This document shows, piece by piece, positions 43,569-54,620 of a DNA stretch of 64,000 nt. Numbering within the stretch: position 1 is the first letter of the stretch; the number at the start of each line of letters is the position of its first letter. The stretch spans positions 35,769,948-35,833,947 of the forward strand of contig OX638370.1 in the NCBI GenBank assembly GCA_951812925.1. Reading direction: 5' to 3'. The translations under genes were made by a program, and so were the position numbers. Below the pieces are notes generated by a model. The model did no database searches and was not told the DNA's origin. It saw only the letters and a program-made list of their open reading frames with translations. This stretch comes from Calliopum simillimum. Its lineage: Eukaryota; Arthropoda; Insecta; Diptera; Lauxaniidae.

Positions 43569-44907
43569 CGTTATTTAAACTGCTTTTATTTGATATATTC
43601 TAGAATTTTTCCAAACACTAAGGAACTGTGTTTAACCCGAACATTTCGAGCTTGTAGCCAAATTATCTTTTTTTAACTTCAAGATTCAAAATGCTATTAC
43701 TTCGTCAATTCTGAACACATTTGCGCGATTTTGTCATTCGATTTCGTCTTGTCGTGCATCCGGTAGAACCAAAGTCAATTTTGAACACTGGCAAGTTTAG
43801 TATGGTTTTGTTCCCAACACTGACTGAGAAACACTACAAATAATAAAATTTTCATTAAACTGACAACTTTAAAAGCAATTCCACATTTTTTTTTTGAATA
43901 TATTATTAAAGAAATACCAATTATTTTATTTTAAATGTTTTTATTTTTCTCTTACAAAAATATTTATTAATTTTTATTTAAGTACATTATATAAAATGTT
44001 ACAAATTAATTTATATGTATGTGTATTTACATAAATTAAAAATTAATATAAATTATTGGTATAAAAAATATGTATGTGTTAATTTTAAATAAAATTTAAA
44101 AATTATTAAATTTCTTTATATGTAGTATATTCACTTAATGCAAAGGAACAAAAAACAGCGATTTTGAGCAATTTTTCGTTTTCATTCTTATTTTTAAAAA
44201 TGTACAACTAAAATATTTTTATTGTTGTGTATAGTATGCATTTATGTGTTAATTTAGCATTTAATTTAACAAAAATTAAATTACATATACATATGCATAA
44301 ACATTATTGAAATTAAGGCAAGATTTAAAACAATCTTAAAATCTAATGGACATTAATTTCTATATTACTAATTTAAATTTATTAACAATAAATGATATAA
44401 AAAGGAATTTGTCGTATATTAAAGGCATTATAATATATTATCTACTAAACTAAACAAAATTCAGTTTTTACGTATGCAATTTTCGATTTTTATTCTTAAG
44501 GAATAAGATTTTTAGCTCCGTTATAATTAAACTTAAAATATTTTTTGTGGAAAATTAAACTAATGCAACATGTATGTACCTACTCAAGTCTTGATTAAAA
44601 ATAAATAAATTTACGCCCAAGCCTAAATTGTAGAGGCTGCGATAAATCCGCTAAGTAGAATAGAGTTTATGACAACCATAAGCAGTTATAAAATGTTCCC
44701 AAGACATGACAAATTTCTTCATTTGTTAATAACACAGGCCTGCAAATTCGACACTTTTTTTTCCTCTCTTGATTTTTGAAGCCAATTATTGTGGTTTGGG
44801 ACCTCCTAATCACGACTCTAAACTTGGTTTCTTTCCATCACGTCAGAATTTTGAGATATTCCAGTTTTCATAACCTCAAAAATAGTAAAAAATTGTGTGT
44901 TTTACAC
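43569..44907. other. intergenic AT-rich sequence, no gene seen
   Basis: Extremely AT-rich around 43900-44560, with many AAATTAAA and ATTTAAAT words. No supported frame. Confidence 0.4.
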
Positions 44908-45326
44908 TAGAGTTATTCACGATCTGGAGTAACGAGCTGAGTAACAGGGTAAAAGTGCACTCAGTTACTCTAAATAGTGAGCATACTCAATACTTTGCAC
45001 GTATATTTGCTTTTTGTTTCTCAAAATAATTTTAGCTGCCAACAAAAAAAAAATTGTTTTAAATAAATATTTTGCTCTCATTCAAATTTTTATTTTTGAT
45101 GAACGAAAATTGCCTCTCAATCATAAACAAGTTCAAACGTTTCTATAGAAATAGAAATAGTAAAAAAGGCAAAAGTGTAAGATTATTTTACACTAGAAAA
45201 TAGCTTGACTAAAAGATTAAAAGGGTAACAGAGTAACTTACGTATATTTTGTTGTTGTGGTTGTGCACTGTTACCCTGTTACTCTGTTACTCAGGACGTT
45301 ACTCTAGATCGTGAATACCCCTATAG
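44908..45326. mobile_element. MITE, about 420 bp, TIR with ATTCACGATCTGGAGTAACG
   Basis: The left end AGAGTTATTCACGATCTGGA GTAACG, then CTGAGTAACAGGGTAA, is repeated inverted at the right end (TTACCCTG, TACTCAG, CGTTACTCTAGATCGTGAAT A). The arms are about 55 bp. The interior repeats forms of GTAACAGAGTAAC. Confidence 0.75.
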
Positions 45327-45599
45327 TTATTTTAAATTTTCTCAAAATTCGGACGTGATAGAGCAATTCTGTAAACGGATTTGGGCTCGGAATCAAAAAA
45401 TACATTAAAAAGCACTCTCGTAATTTTAAGAGGGGTACCCTTGTAAGTTTGTGCAGCATTTGAAAACTTATTAATTCAATCGTTTGTGCTTACGTACTCT
45501 TCAATATCACGCCTAAAATACTCAACATATTTAAACCATTCTTGCACCATATATTTTTTTGGTGCTCCCCGCACGATCAAGTTAAATGTTTTGCATAAT

Positions 45600-46000
45600 A
45601 TTCATCCAGATATCAAGTTTCATATTGCAGGTCAAGTACGTAGATATGGGTTTTTTTTTTTTTTTGCTTATGGTATATTTTCTTTGCATACCGAGCGCAC
45701 CGTACTTTCATTCAATTACCCCTATTGTCAAAACAAATCTGTCGGAATATCAGGCGGATATATGCTGTTAATATGGTTTCAATATACTAACTGGTATAGG
45801 CGTAGGAGCGACTCAAATAAAGTGTTCAATTATTTTGAGTTTTTTTTTGTATGAGGGGTACAACACCCCCTTGTCCAATCGATCCCATATTTCTTATAAA
45901 TGTGTTGGAGCACCAAAAAGACATCTGGTGCAAATATGGTTTTGATACGTTCAGTAGTATAGGCGTGGTAGTCTTGTATATACAAAAAAGGCACTTAAGT
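45600..46000 (+). repeat. repeat related to the 142-bp unit family
   Basis: Blocks such as TATGAGGGGTACAACACCCC CTTGTCC, TGGTTT-ATAC and TATAGGCGT resemble the units at 36921-37346 (ATGGGAGGTGCCACGCCCTC TTGTCC). Two diverged units of about 170 bp. Confidence 0.45.
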
Positions 46001-46131
46001 AAAACTTAAATCACTGAAAATTGTGACGTGCTGGAATTTTTTCACTATTTTTCTCGTAATCAGCACACTTTAATCTATAGAAATCGCTTTTTAAAACTTA
46101 GAGAGGAAAACCCATTCAGGACTGTGTAATC

Positions 46132-46222
46132 ATTGGAAGAAAAATTTTTATTTTAGTTTGTCATTTCGAAGTCATTCGAATCATTGGAAGAAAAATTTTT
46201 ATTTTAGTTTGTCATTTCGATG
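46132..46222 (+). repeat. 51-bp tandem duplication
   Basis: CATTGGAAGAAAAATTTTTA TTTTAGTTTGTCATTTCGA occurs twice with a period of about 51, with no differences seen. Confidence 0.8.
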
Positions 46223-47360
46223 AGGTTTATCTTTAACTAAAAAACATAACGTTATTTTGATTTTTTGTATGTTTATCATTGTAGAAAATCATATAATTAA
46301 ACGATGGACACATTTGTGGCAGTGCGCATGAAATGGAACCTTTATTATTTAACATAACTATGCACAAAGCAGAAAACAAAGCTTTCGTTCGTTTCTGAGC
46401 GATTAAAATTTAAATAATGGAAAACACGAAAAGCATATTTTATTCCCATGTAAAGTCGACAAAATTATGACTAAATATTTCGGTTTTCGGTTTTTGTATG
46501 AGAATTCCCTTAAAAAAAACAATTTTAAAAATTCCATAGATATGAGATGCCATTGAGACTAAAAATTATATTTTCGAAGTTTCTAGTTAGTTTTAAATAT
46601 CGCCTGTATCTAACATGAAGTCTTTCAAAAATTAAAGGCCGCCTACACGAACAGTTTTACCTCACAAACCAGTTTGCGCAGGTAAGTCCGTACGTGTGGA
46701 AGGCAAAAGTCAAGTTTGCGCAGTTCAAAAGTGTGGCCTGTGCTTTCTTTGAATTTACAAAGATATTTTTGTGCAAACTAAGCTTGCGCAGGCAAGTTGG
46801 AACGTGTGGACGGCGTACACGCCGTGCCTTCAATCTGTCGCTTGAATTGCAGTCTTCAAATGCATTTATATTGCATGTGATAACTCTGTCATGAAAATTG
46901 TGGTTTTTTTCATTGATCTATTTTGGAAAATATACAAAAGAAAAAACAATTCAAATTAAATTTTGCTAGACGTCATGTTGCTATGAAAATAGATCAGAAA
47001 AAATGCAATATTTTTTAGAAAACCAAATCAGAACTATAAAAATCAGCTGCTTCTGAGTGATCCAATATTCTTTATTGCCGACCCACTGCGTTTTTTTTTT
47101 TTTCTAAGTTGGTTGCAATTGAGGGCAGAGTTCTTTGCAACGTCGAATTTTACTGGTCAAAAAATTATTTTTTTTTTACTTTAATTATGTCACGTTTAGA
47201 AAGTTGAATTGGAAAATTAAGAACTACATACTTCATGCAAAACTGAAAATCAAAAAAAAAAAAAAAAATCATTAACGTGAAGAAATGCCTTCACAAATGC
47301 TGTCTCTTGTAGCGTGTGACTGCCCCTTGGAAAAAAATTGTCCAAAAAATTTTGTTCGAA
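46223..47360. other. intergenic, nothing firmly recognised
   Basis: Two direct, diverged copies of TTTGCGCAGG(T/C)AAGT ... ACGTGTGGA-GGC lie at 46672-46705 and 46790-46815, near CGCCTACACGAAC at 46640. They might be the ends of a decayed inverted-repeat element. No supported gene. Confidence 0.35.
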
Positions 47361-48340
47361 GACACGGTGCTTGTGGGAGAATTTAAATAAAATTTTGATG
47401 TACCTCGGATTTTTTTGTAAATTCTTATTAAAGATGTCAATAGAAGTTATTCTATGCAAAAAATAAAATTATAGAGGTGGCGCTTTTTTAAAGATAATCA
47501 CTTTTCCAATTGGGGCATTTTCCCATACAAAAAAATTAAATTTTTTTTTTTAACTACATTAAACAAAAATTAAAATAATCACATTCGATGTGTTTTGCGA
47601 TGCTTCACGCGAATCTGACCTCAGAATCGCTCTATCGTGTATAGTTTTTGAGATATTCTAATCTAAAAGCCGAAAAAAGTCGTTCGTTAAACATGCTTAA
47701 AATGTGAAAGAAATTTTAGTTTCGTTAAGTCTGGTAAACAACTTTAAAGTCCTAATCTTTGCCTTTAAAACCTAATTTAAATTATGTTGATATCTTTTTT
47801 TTCCTCAAAGATATTCTAACCTAAAAAGACACAAAAGTGCAAAAAACCCGTTTAGCCAATATTTCGGGCTACGATATCTCTTAGAAGCATGAAGATATAA
47901 ACATAATTTAAATAAGATTTTAAAGGAAAGATCATGATTTTCAAGTATTTTAGCCACATTTAACGAATAAATGATATGTTACATAGTTATATAGCTTCAA
48001 AACATGGCAAAAAACGACTTTTTTCGGCTTTTAGATTAGAATATCTCAAAAACTATACACGATAGAGCGATTCTGAGGTCAGATTCGCGTGAAGCATCGC
48101 AAAACACATCGAATGTGATTATTTTGATTTTTGTTTAATGTAGTTAAAAAAAAAAAAATTTATTTTTTTGTATGGGAAAATGCCCCAATTGGAAAAGGGA
48201 TTATCTTTAAAAAAGCGCCACCTCTATAATTTTATTTTTTGCATAGAATAACTTCTATTGACATCTATAATAAGAATTTACAAAAAAATCCGAGGTACAT
48301 CAAAATTTTATTTAAATTCTCCCACAAGCACCGTGAAGAG
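47361..48340. repeat. foldback repeat, arms about 480 bp
   Basis: The left arm runs from CACGGTGCTTGTGGGAGAAT through GACATCTATAATAAG-like, AGGTGGCGCTTTTTTAAAGA, TGCGATGCTTCACGCGAATC and CTCTATCGTGTATAGTTTTT. The right arm is its complement up to CTCCCACAAGCACCGTG at 48340. The centre is near 47850 (TTTTTTTCCTC). The arms are above 90 percent alike over the outer 330 bp and less alike near the centre. Confidence 0.85.
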
Positions 48341-48749
48341 CTATGATCAGAGCGTGGGCACGTCGAGTGTAACCTGAACAAAGCACGCTCAGAGCGATCT
48401 GATTTATTTATGAAACACACTTAAACATTTTCAGTTGAAAGCCGGATAAGCTGCCAAAAAATTCAAACAAAATATTAAACTTATTTTACTTTAAAACAGC
48501 CAATCAATTTTTTTTTTATTATATTTTGTTTATTTTACTCCATTCAAATGTCAATTTTGCTGTGCTTCGTCTTTTACTCTGAATGCTCGGTCGTCGTTTC
48601 ATTAGGCGTTTTTCTTTTTTCGTTCGGAGTAGAGTCTGAGTTGTCAAAAATAATTTGTGTTCTTTTTTTGTTCAGAGACATCAGAGCATAAAATTTGTGT
48701 TTCTTTATTTATTCGGAGTGAAATCAGAGCGCGCTCTATGAGCGAAATG
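48341..48749. other. left flank of the Fanzor-like cluster
   Basis: Contains several copies of CAGAGCG/CGCTCTGA-type words (48352, 48382, 48394, 48668, 48725), a possible old repeat. No frame. Confidence 0.3.
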
Positions 48750-49290
48750 CGATTTGGACGCTGAATATAAACAAATACGTTCAAACGCCGGCTTACATTT
48801 ATGTAGCAAAAAGAGTAAATCGAAAGTATTCGATAGAGCAGCTAGAAATTATGATGTAATATTTTGTAACAATATATGGATGCACGCATAAGGAAACTAA
48901 AACAAAAAAAAAAAAATTTGATTGTTTAATTAACACTGATGGTGTAGATATATCCTCTTTAATCAGAAAAGTACTACATAAATCGACAATAATTCCAATA
49001 AGGAAAAGAAGCGAAAAATTGAAGAGTTTCCAATTGATGATACGAAATATATTACGAAAATTGGTTCAGATCCCGGTATGAGATTAAGTTGGCGGTATAC
49101 GTTATTTAAATATAGATGGAGTTCGTAATGGTGATATTCGTGAAACTATTAAAATAAAAAGTGAGGAACACCACACTCAACGAAAAATTTGTACATCAAA
49201 TTCGTTTGGATGTAACGGAAATGTCTTCGTTAATAGTAGAAGCATCTAGATATATCCATTTTTCACTAATGAGGGATTAGGAAAGAAATA
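48750..49290 (+). pseudogene. Fanzor-like gene relic, copy 1
   Basis: The frame near 48916 reads FDCLINTDGVDIS, matching the TDG-x-(S/A) segment that Fanzor proteins have before the RuvC core. Near 49062 another frame reads IGSDPGMRL, the RuvC-I motif with its catalytic Asp. VGGIRYLNIDGVRNGDIRET follows near 49091. At least three frameshifts and stops separate these blocks. The end shares the segment coding IVEASRYIHFS-L-RG with the minus-strand copy at 51246-52765. A diverged stretch coding SKSKVFDRAARNY precedes the block. Confidence 0.7.
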
Positions 49291-50110
49291 AATTTAGTGA
49301 CACAAAACCACTATTGTCTATTGGATGGTAGTAAAGCAAAATACGATTTGAACGCTGAATATAAGCAAATATGTTCAAGCACAGGTTTACGTTTGTATAG
49401 CGAAAAGAGTAAATCGAATGTATTCGTTAGGGCAGCTGGAAATTATGGTTTAGATTCCGGATGGCGTTCGTAATGGTGATATTCGTGAAACTATTTAAAT
49501 AAAAAGTTCCTACTATCATCACGAATGCGGGCATCTACCAATCTAGAATTCTTAGAGTTATTCCATTAAGATTTAAACTGTGATGGACAAATATTCCATT
49601 GAATAAAGATTGATCAATGGAAACGCATTAATATTTCTACAATCTATCGCTATTCAACGAGTTGAAAAATTGGAAGAATTCCGCTCTCACACCGATTTAT
49701 AAATTTGGGTCACATCATATTCATTATGATGCAACTGCGTTTCGTTCATTTCTTTGTGGCCTGAAATTGTGTAAGTATAATGACAAAATTGATAAAGACA
49801 TTGAATGGCGTGTATATTTTAAATTACCGGAAACTAAGACAACAAAATTTGATTGTTCGATAAGCACTGATGGTGTAGCTATATCCTTTTCAATGAGAAA
49901 AGTAGTACATTAATCGACAAATAATTCCAATAATGGAAAGAAGCGAAAAATTGAAGAGATTCCAATTGATGATACGAAATATGTTGCGAAAATTGGTTTA
50001 GATCCCGGTATGAGAATAATAGTTGGCGGTATACGTTATACAAATATAGATAGAGTTCGTAATGGTGATATTCGTGAAACTATTTAAATAAAAAGTTCCT
50101 AATATCATCA
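49291..50110 (+). pseudogene. Fanzor-like gene relic, copy 2
   Basis: The first part (49310-49450) codes VTQNHYCLLDGSKAKYDLNA, EYKQICSSTGLRLYSEKSKS and NVFVRAAGNYG in one frame. After a break, 49640-49920 codes TAFRSFLCGLKLCKY, IEWRVYFKLPETKT and FDCSISTDGVAISFSMRKVV, in frames shifted by single bases; a stop (TAA) follows KVVH. Near 49999 it reads IGLDPGMRIIVGGIRYTNID with the catalytic Asp present, then RVRNGDIRETI and a stop. The order (DTTAFR-like, W-x-F, STDG, DPG) is that of Fanzor. Only the C-terminal third is lacking here. Confidence 0.75.
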
Positions 50111-50282
50111 CGAATGCGGGTATTTAACAATCTAGGATTGTTGGAGGTATTGCATTAAGATTTAAACTGGGATGGAAAATCATTCCATCAAATAAAGATT
50201 GATAAATGGAAACGCATTAATATTTCTACAATTTATCGCTATTCAACGAGATGAAAAATTTGAAGAATTTCGCTCCGATACC

Positions 50283-50560
50283 GATATATAAATTGTTTGT
50301 CGATTAATGTACTTTTTTTCTCATTGAAAAGGATATAGCTACACAATCAAATTTTTTGTCTTAGTTTCCGGTAATTCAAAATATTTACGCCATTCAATGT
50401 CTCTATCAATTTTGTCATCGTACTAACGCAATTTCAGGCCACAAAAAGTGAACAAACGCAGTTGTATCATAATGAATATGATGTGACCCAAATTTATATA
50501 TCGGTATCAGTGCGAAATTCTTCCAATTTTTCAACTCGTTGAATAGCTATATCCTTTATT
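50283..50560 (-). pseudogene. Fanzor-like relic, copy 3 (inverted fragment)
   Basis: Read on the minus strand it codes the region from the CGLKLR segment (changed to ...) through IE-WRKYF to the FSMRKK(Y)IN-like end, with the STDG block deleted (GATTGT is joined directly to GTAGCTATATCC). It faces the plus-strand copies head to tail, giving an inverted pair with 50575-50880. Confidence 0.65.
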
Positions 50561-50574
50561 TAACAATCTAGAGC

Positions 50575-51245
50575 TGTTCGAGTTAATTTCTACAATCTAT
50601 CGCTATTCAACGGATTAAAATATTGGAAGAATTTCGCTCCGATACCGATATATAAATTTGGGTCACATCATATTCATTGTGATACAACTGCGTTTCGTTC
50701 ATTTCTTTGTGGCCTGAAATTGTGTAAGTATGATGACAAAATTGATAAAGACATAGAATGGCGTAAATATTTTAAATGACCGGAAACTAAGACAAAAAAA
50801 TTTTATTGTTCGATAAGCACTGATGGTGTAGCTATATCCTTTTCAATGAGAAAAGTAGTACATTAATCGACAAATAATTCCAATAATGGAAAGAAGCGAA
50901 AAATTGAAGAGATTCCAATTGATGATACGAAATATGTTACGAAAATTGGTTTAGATCCCGGTATGAGATTAATAGTTGGCGGTATACGTTATACAAATAT
51001 AGATAGAGTTCGTAATGGTGATATTCGTGAAACTATTTAAATAAAAGGTTCCTAATATCATCACGAATGCGGGTATTTAACAATCTAGGATTGTTGGAGG
51101 TATTGCATTAAGATTTAAACTGGGATGGAAAATCATTCCATCAAATAAAGATTGATAAATGGAAACGCATTAATATTTCTACAATCTATCGCTATTCAAC
51201 GAGATGAAAAATTTGAAGAATTTCGCTCCGATACCGATATAAAAA
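50575..51245 (+). pseudogene. Fanzor-like relic, copy 4
   Basis: Nearly identical to 49640-50290, shifted by 953 bases. It codes HCDTTAFRSFLCGLKLCKYD, IEWRKYFK(stop), CSISTDGVAISFSMRK and IGLDPGMRLIVGGIRYTNID. The stop TGA after YFK and the TAA after KVVH show that it does not code a full protein. The RuvC-I Asp is kept. Confidence 0.7.
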
Positions 51246-52765
51246 TTGTTTGTCGATTAATGAACTTTTTTTCTCATTGAAAAGGATATAGCTACACAAT
51301 CAAATTTTTTGTCTTAGTTTCCGGTAATTCAAAATATTTACGCCATTCAATGTCTCTATCAATTTTGTCATCGTACTAACGCAATTTCAGGCCACAAAAA
51401 GTGAACAAACGCAGTTGTATCATAATGAATATGATGTGACCCAAATTTATATATCGGTATCAGTGCGAAACTCTTCCAATTTTTCAACTCGTTGAATAGC
51501 GGTAGATTGTAGAAATATTAATGCGTTTCCATTGATCAATCTTTATTCGATGGAATAATTGTCCATCCCAGTTTAAATCTTAATACAATAACTCCAACAA
51601 TTCTAGATTGTTAAATAAAGTGTATAGCTACACCATCACTGTTTATCGAACAATCAAATTTTGTGCCTTAGTACCCGGTAATTTAAAATATTTACGCCAT
51701 TCAATGTCTTTGTCAATTTTGTCATCATACTTACGCAATTTCAGACCACAAAGAAGTGAACGAAACTTTGTTGTATCATAATATACATATATTATGTGAC
51801 CCAAATTTATATATCGGTATCAGAGCGAATTTCTTTCAATTTTTCAACTCGTTGAATAGCGATAGATTGTAGAAATATTAATACGTTTCCATTGATCAAT
51901 CTTTATTCGAAAGAATAATTGTCCATCCCAGTTTAAATTTTAATGGAATAACTCTAACAATTTTAGATTGGTAAATACCCGCATTCGTGATGATATTAGG
52001 AACTTTATATTTAAATAGTTTTACGAATATCACCATTACGAACGCCATCTATATTTGTATAACGTATACCGCCAACTATCATACCGGGATCTAAACCATA
52101 ATTTCCAGCTGCCCTAACGAATACATTCGATTCACTCTTTTTGCTATATAAACGTAAACCTACGTTTGAACGTATTTGTATATATGTATTCAGCGTTCAA
52201 TTTGTATTTCGCTTTACTACCATCCAATAGACAATAGTGGTTCTGTTTCACTAAATTTATTTCTTTCCTATCCCCTCATTAGTGTAAAATGGATATATCT
52301 AGATGCTTCCACTATTAACGAAAACATGTCCTTTACATCCAAACGAATTTGATGTAAAACTTTTTTGTTGAGTGTGGAGTCCCCCTCACTTTTTATTTTA
52401 CTAGTTTCACGAATATCACCATTACGAACGCCATCGACATTTGTATAACGTATACCGCCAACTATTAATTTCATACCGGGATCTAAACCAATTTTCGTAA
52501 CATATTTCGTATCATCAATTGGAATCTCTTAAATTCGCTTCTTTTCCTTATTGGAATTATTTGTCGATTTATGTAGTACTTTTCTGATTAAAGAGGATAT
52601 ATCTACACCATCGGTGTTTATCGAACAATCAAATTTTTTTGTATAGTTTCCGGTAATTTAAAATATTTACGCCATTCAATGTCTTTATCGATTTGTCATC
52701 ATACTTACGCAATTTCAGGCCACAAAGAAGTAAACGAAACGCAGTTGTATCATTATAATACATTG
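51246..52765 (-). pseudogene. Fanzor-like relics, copies 5 and 6 (minus strand)
   Basis: The part 51246-51620 is the 953-bp-shifted twin of copy 3. From 52765 down to 51620 the minus strand holds a longer relic: CGLKLRKYDDK, IEWRKYFKLPE and SINTDGVDISSLIRKVL near 52600, then IGLDPGMKLIVGGIRYTNVD near 52490-52430, KKVLHQIRLDVKDMFSLIVE and ASRYIHFTLMRG near 52270, the QNHYCLLDGSKAKY block near 52230, and a second DPGM(I)VGGIRYTNIDGV near 52090-52040. It is mutated but still alignable over about 1 kb. Confidence 0.7.
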
Positions 52766-53720
52766 ATTGGCGTAAATATTTCAAATTACCGGAAACTAAG
52801 ACATAAAAATTTGATTGTTCGATAAACACTGATGGTGTAGCTATATCCTTTTCAATGAGAAAAGTTGCATATAAATCGACAAATAATTCCAATAAGGAAA
52901 AGAAACGAAACATTGAAGAGATTCCAATTGGTGATACGAAATATGTTACGAAAATTGGTGTAGATCCCCATATGAGATTAATAGTTGGCGGTATACGTTA
53001 TACAAATATAGATGGCGTTCGTAATGGTTATATCCGTGAAACTAGTAAAATAAAAAGTGATGGGCACCACACTCAACAAAAAAGTTTTACATCAAATTCG
53101 TTTGGATGTAAAGGAAATGTCTTAAAATATTAATAGTGGAAGCATCTAGATGTATCCATTTTTCACTAATGAGGGGTTAGGAAAGAAATAAATTTAATAA
53201 TTGGCGGTATACGTTATACAAATATAGATGGTGTTCGTAATGGTGATATTCGTGAAACTATTAAAATAAAAAGTTCCCAATATCATCAAGAATGCGGGTT
53301 TGCATCAAGACGCAACAAGTTACAAATTTACACCAAAGAATGCACTAAGAGATTTACTTGCCAACAGTGAAAATCAATTGTCACCAATGTCAATAATACA
53401 TTTTCGTGAATATACGCGTGCACAATTAAAAAAGTTTGAGCAATCGCAACATGTATTTTTGCAAGTGAAGGTGACGCGTTTAAAATTGCAAAAATAATTT
53501 GAGTTGAATCAAGCGATTGCCAAAACAATTTAGACGACACACCGGGACCTAAGCTGCTGTATGTCGGTTCCATTAAAATTGCCGCAATTCGAGGCTATGG
53601 ACGTAGACCGCTTTCACGATACATAGATGCGTTTCACGTGCACGGTGCTTATGTGATGCTCATAAATGAATTTTGAACAAAGAAACTAAGCGAAATTAGT
53701 AAAACTTTTATTTAAAAAGT
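52766..53720 (+). pseudogene. Fanzor-like relic, copy 7, with the C-terminal nuclease part
   Basis: Codes WRKYFKLPETKT(stop)KFDC, STDG-equivalent INTDGVAISFSMRKVAYKS and EEIPIGDTKYVTKIGVDPHM (so DPG has become DPH), then VGGIRYTNIDGVRNGYIRET. A second VGGIRYTNIDGVRNGDIRET block follows near 53205. Near 53290-53510 it continues TRRNKLQIYTKECTKRF and KKFEQSQHVFLQVKVTRLKL. From 53558: LLYVGSIKIAAIRGYGRRPL, SRYIDAFHVHGAYVMLINEF, then TGA where Fanzor has the Arg of EFRT, then TKKLSEISKTFI, where the zinc-ribbon Cys residues are changed. This is the only copy with the end of the protein. Confidence 0.75.
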
Positions 53721-53877
53721 GGATGTGACACTTAATTGAGGGAGCATGTTTTTAGATAAGTGTATGATATTCAGACGAAAATCTTGTATAACTTGGGGGG
53801 TATAACGTATTCAATCGTTTAAAATTGGCATTTGCGCTCATCTTATTACGCCCAGTTTTAGTTAGTGTACGGTATTC
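53721..53877. other. sequence directly downstream of the last Fanzor-like copy
   Basis: Non-coding, with a G-rich spot CTTGGGGGGTATAACG near 53793. In active Fanzor and TnpB loci the guide RNA is encoded at the 3' end of the gene, so this stretch is where a relic of it would lie. No fold was computed. Confidence 0.25.
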
Positions 53878-54240
53878 ATGTTGGGCACCTACCTCGGCGA
53901 TAGGAAAATTAAAAAAAAATGAAAATAATTTTGGCATTTTTTGTTTTTGGGCATTACTTCGTGTTTGTTTTTTAAGGAAATAACGCCCAAAATAAAAACG
54001 AAATTAAGTTCAAATTTTAAACGAAATAAAGCCGAAATATTGGGCTTCGTTTCGAAAGTGATTATCGCCCAAATTTGTTGGAAAATAATTTGGGCGGTAT
54101 TTCGTTTTGGTTTTTTGGCGTTATTTCATATTGTTTGGGCGATATTTAATTTCAATATTTGAGCAATATTTGGTTTTTTAAATTTTTTGGGCGTTATTTC
54201 GTTTATTTTTTGGGTTTTACTTCATTAGGCGCTAATTCCT
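53878..54240. repeat. modular repeat of GGGCGTTATTTCGTTT units
   Basis: Units such as GGGCATTACTTCG, GAAATAACGCCCAAAAT, TTTGGGCGGTATTTCG and TTGGGCGTTATTTCG recur in both orientations. The design is like the GGAAATAACGCCAGAAA family at 9439, but the unit differs (GCCCAAA in place of GCCAGAAA). The ends are unclear; CGGCGATAGGAA and AGGCGCTAATTCCTACCG are candidates. Confidence 0.55.
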
Positions 54241-54620
54241 ACCGCTTCCAAAATTAACTATGAGTTTGATTTTCTATAGCTTGCAATGTTTAAGACTGTT
54301 CACAATTGAGCGGGAATGCTAGTCAATACGGTTATTAATTTGGAAAATTTAATTAATATTATCGCAGCTTCTAAAACAAATTTAGTTCAAGTTATGTAAC
54401 ATTTAAGGCAGAATGGATTTCATACTTTAAGAAAATATATTTATTTTTAATATATATTTTTATCTTAACCGAAGTTCATTAGGCGAATTTTTAAAACTAC
54501 ACCGCAGTTAATAACAATTCATTTGCTTATTATTATAGTAACTGCATTCAAAAAGAAACTGACAAAAGTTAAATAAAAAAGTTTCAAGTATTAACAAATT
54601 ACTACTAATCTACAATAAGT
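54241..54620. other. 3' flank of lines
   Basis: AT-rich. On the minus strand AATAAA-like signals occur near 54570 (TTTATTTAAC complement), within 60 bases of the stop. No other gene. Confidence 0.35.

Larger units (their letters stand above)
49640..51545 (+). repeat. 953-bp tandem duplication inside the Fanzor cluster
   Basis: TGATGGTGTAGCTATATCC at 49868 and 50821, TAGAGTTCGTAATGG at 50051 and 51004, and GTTTGTCGATTAATG at 50295 and 51248 are each exactly 953 apart. Each unit holds a plus-strand fragment followed by a minus-strand fragment. The units differ at few positions, so the duplication is younger than the frame damage they share. Confidence 0.85.

Noticed and set aside
45486..45854. 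122-codon open frame
   Set aside because: Composition is AT-driven, it contains a poly-T run translated as Phe, and it overlaps the dispersed repeat at 45600-46000.
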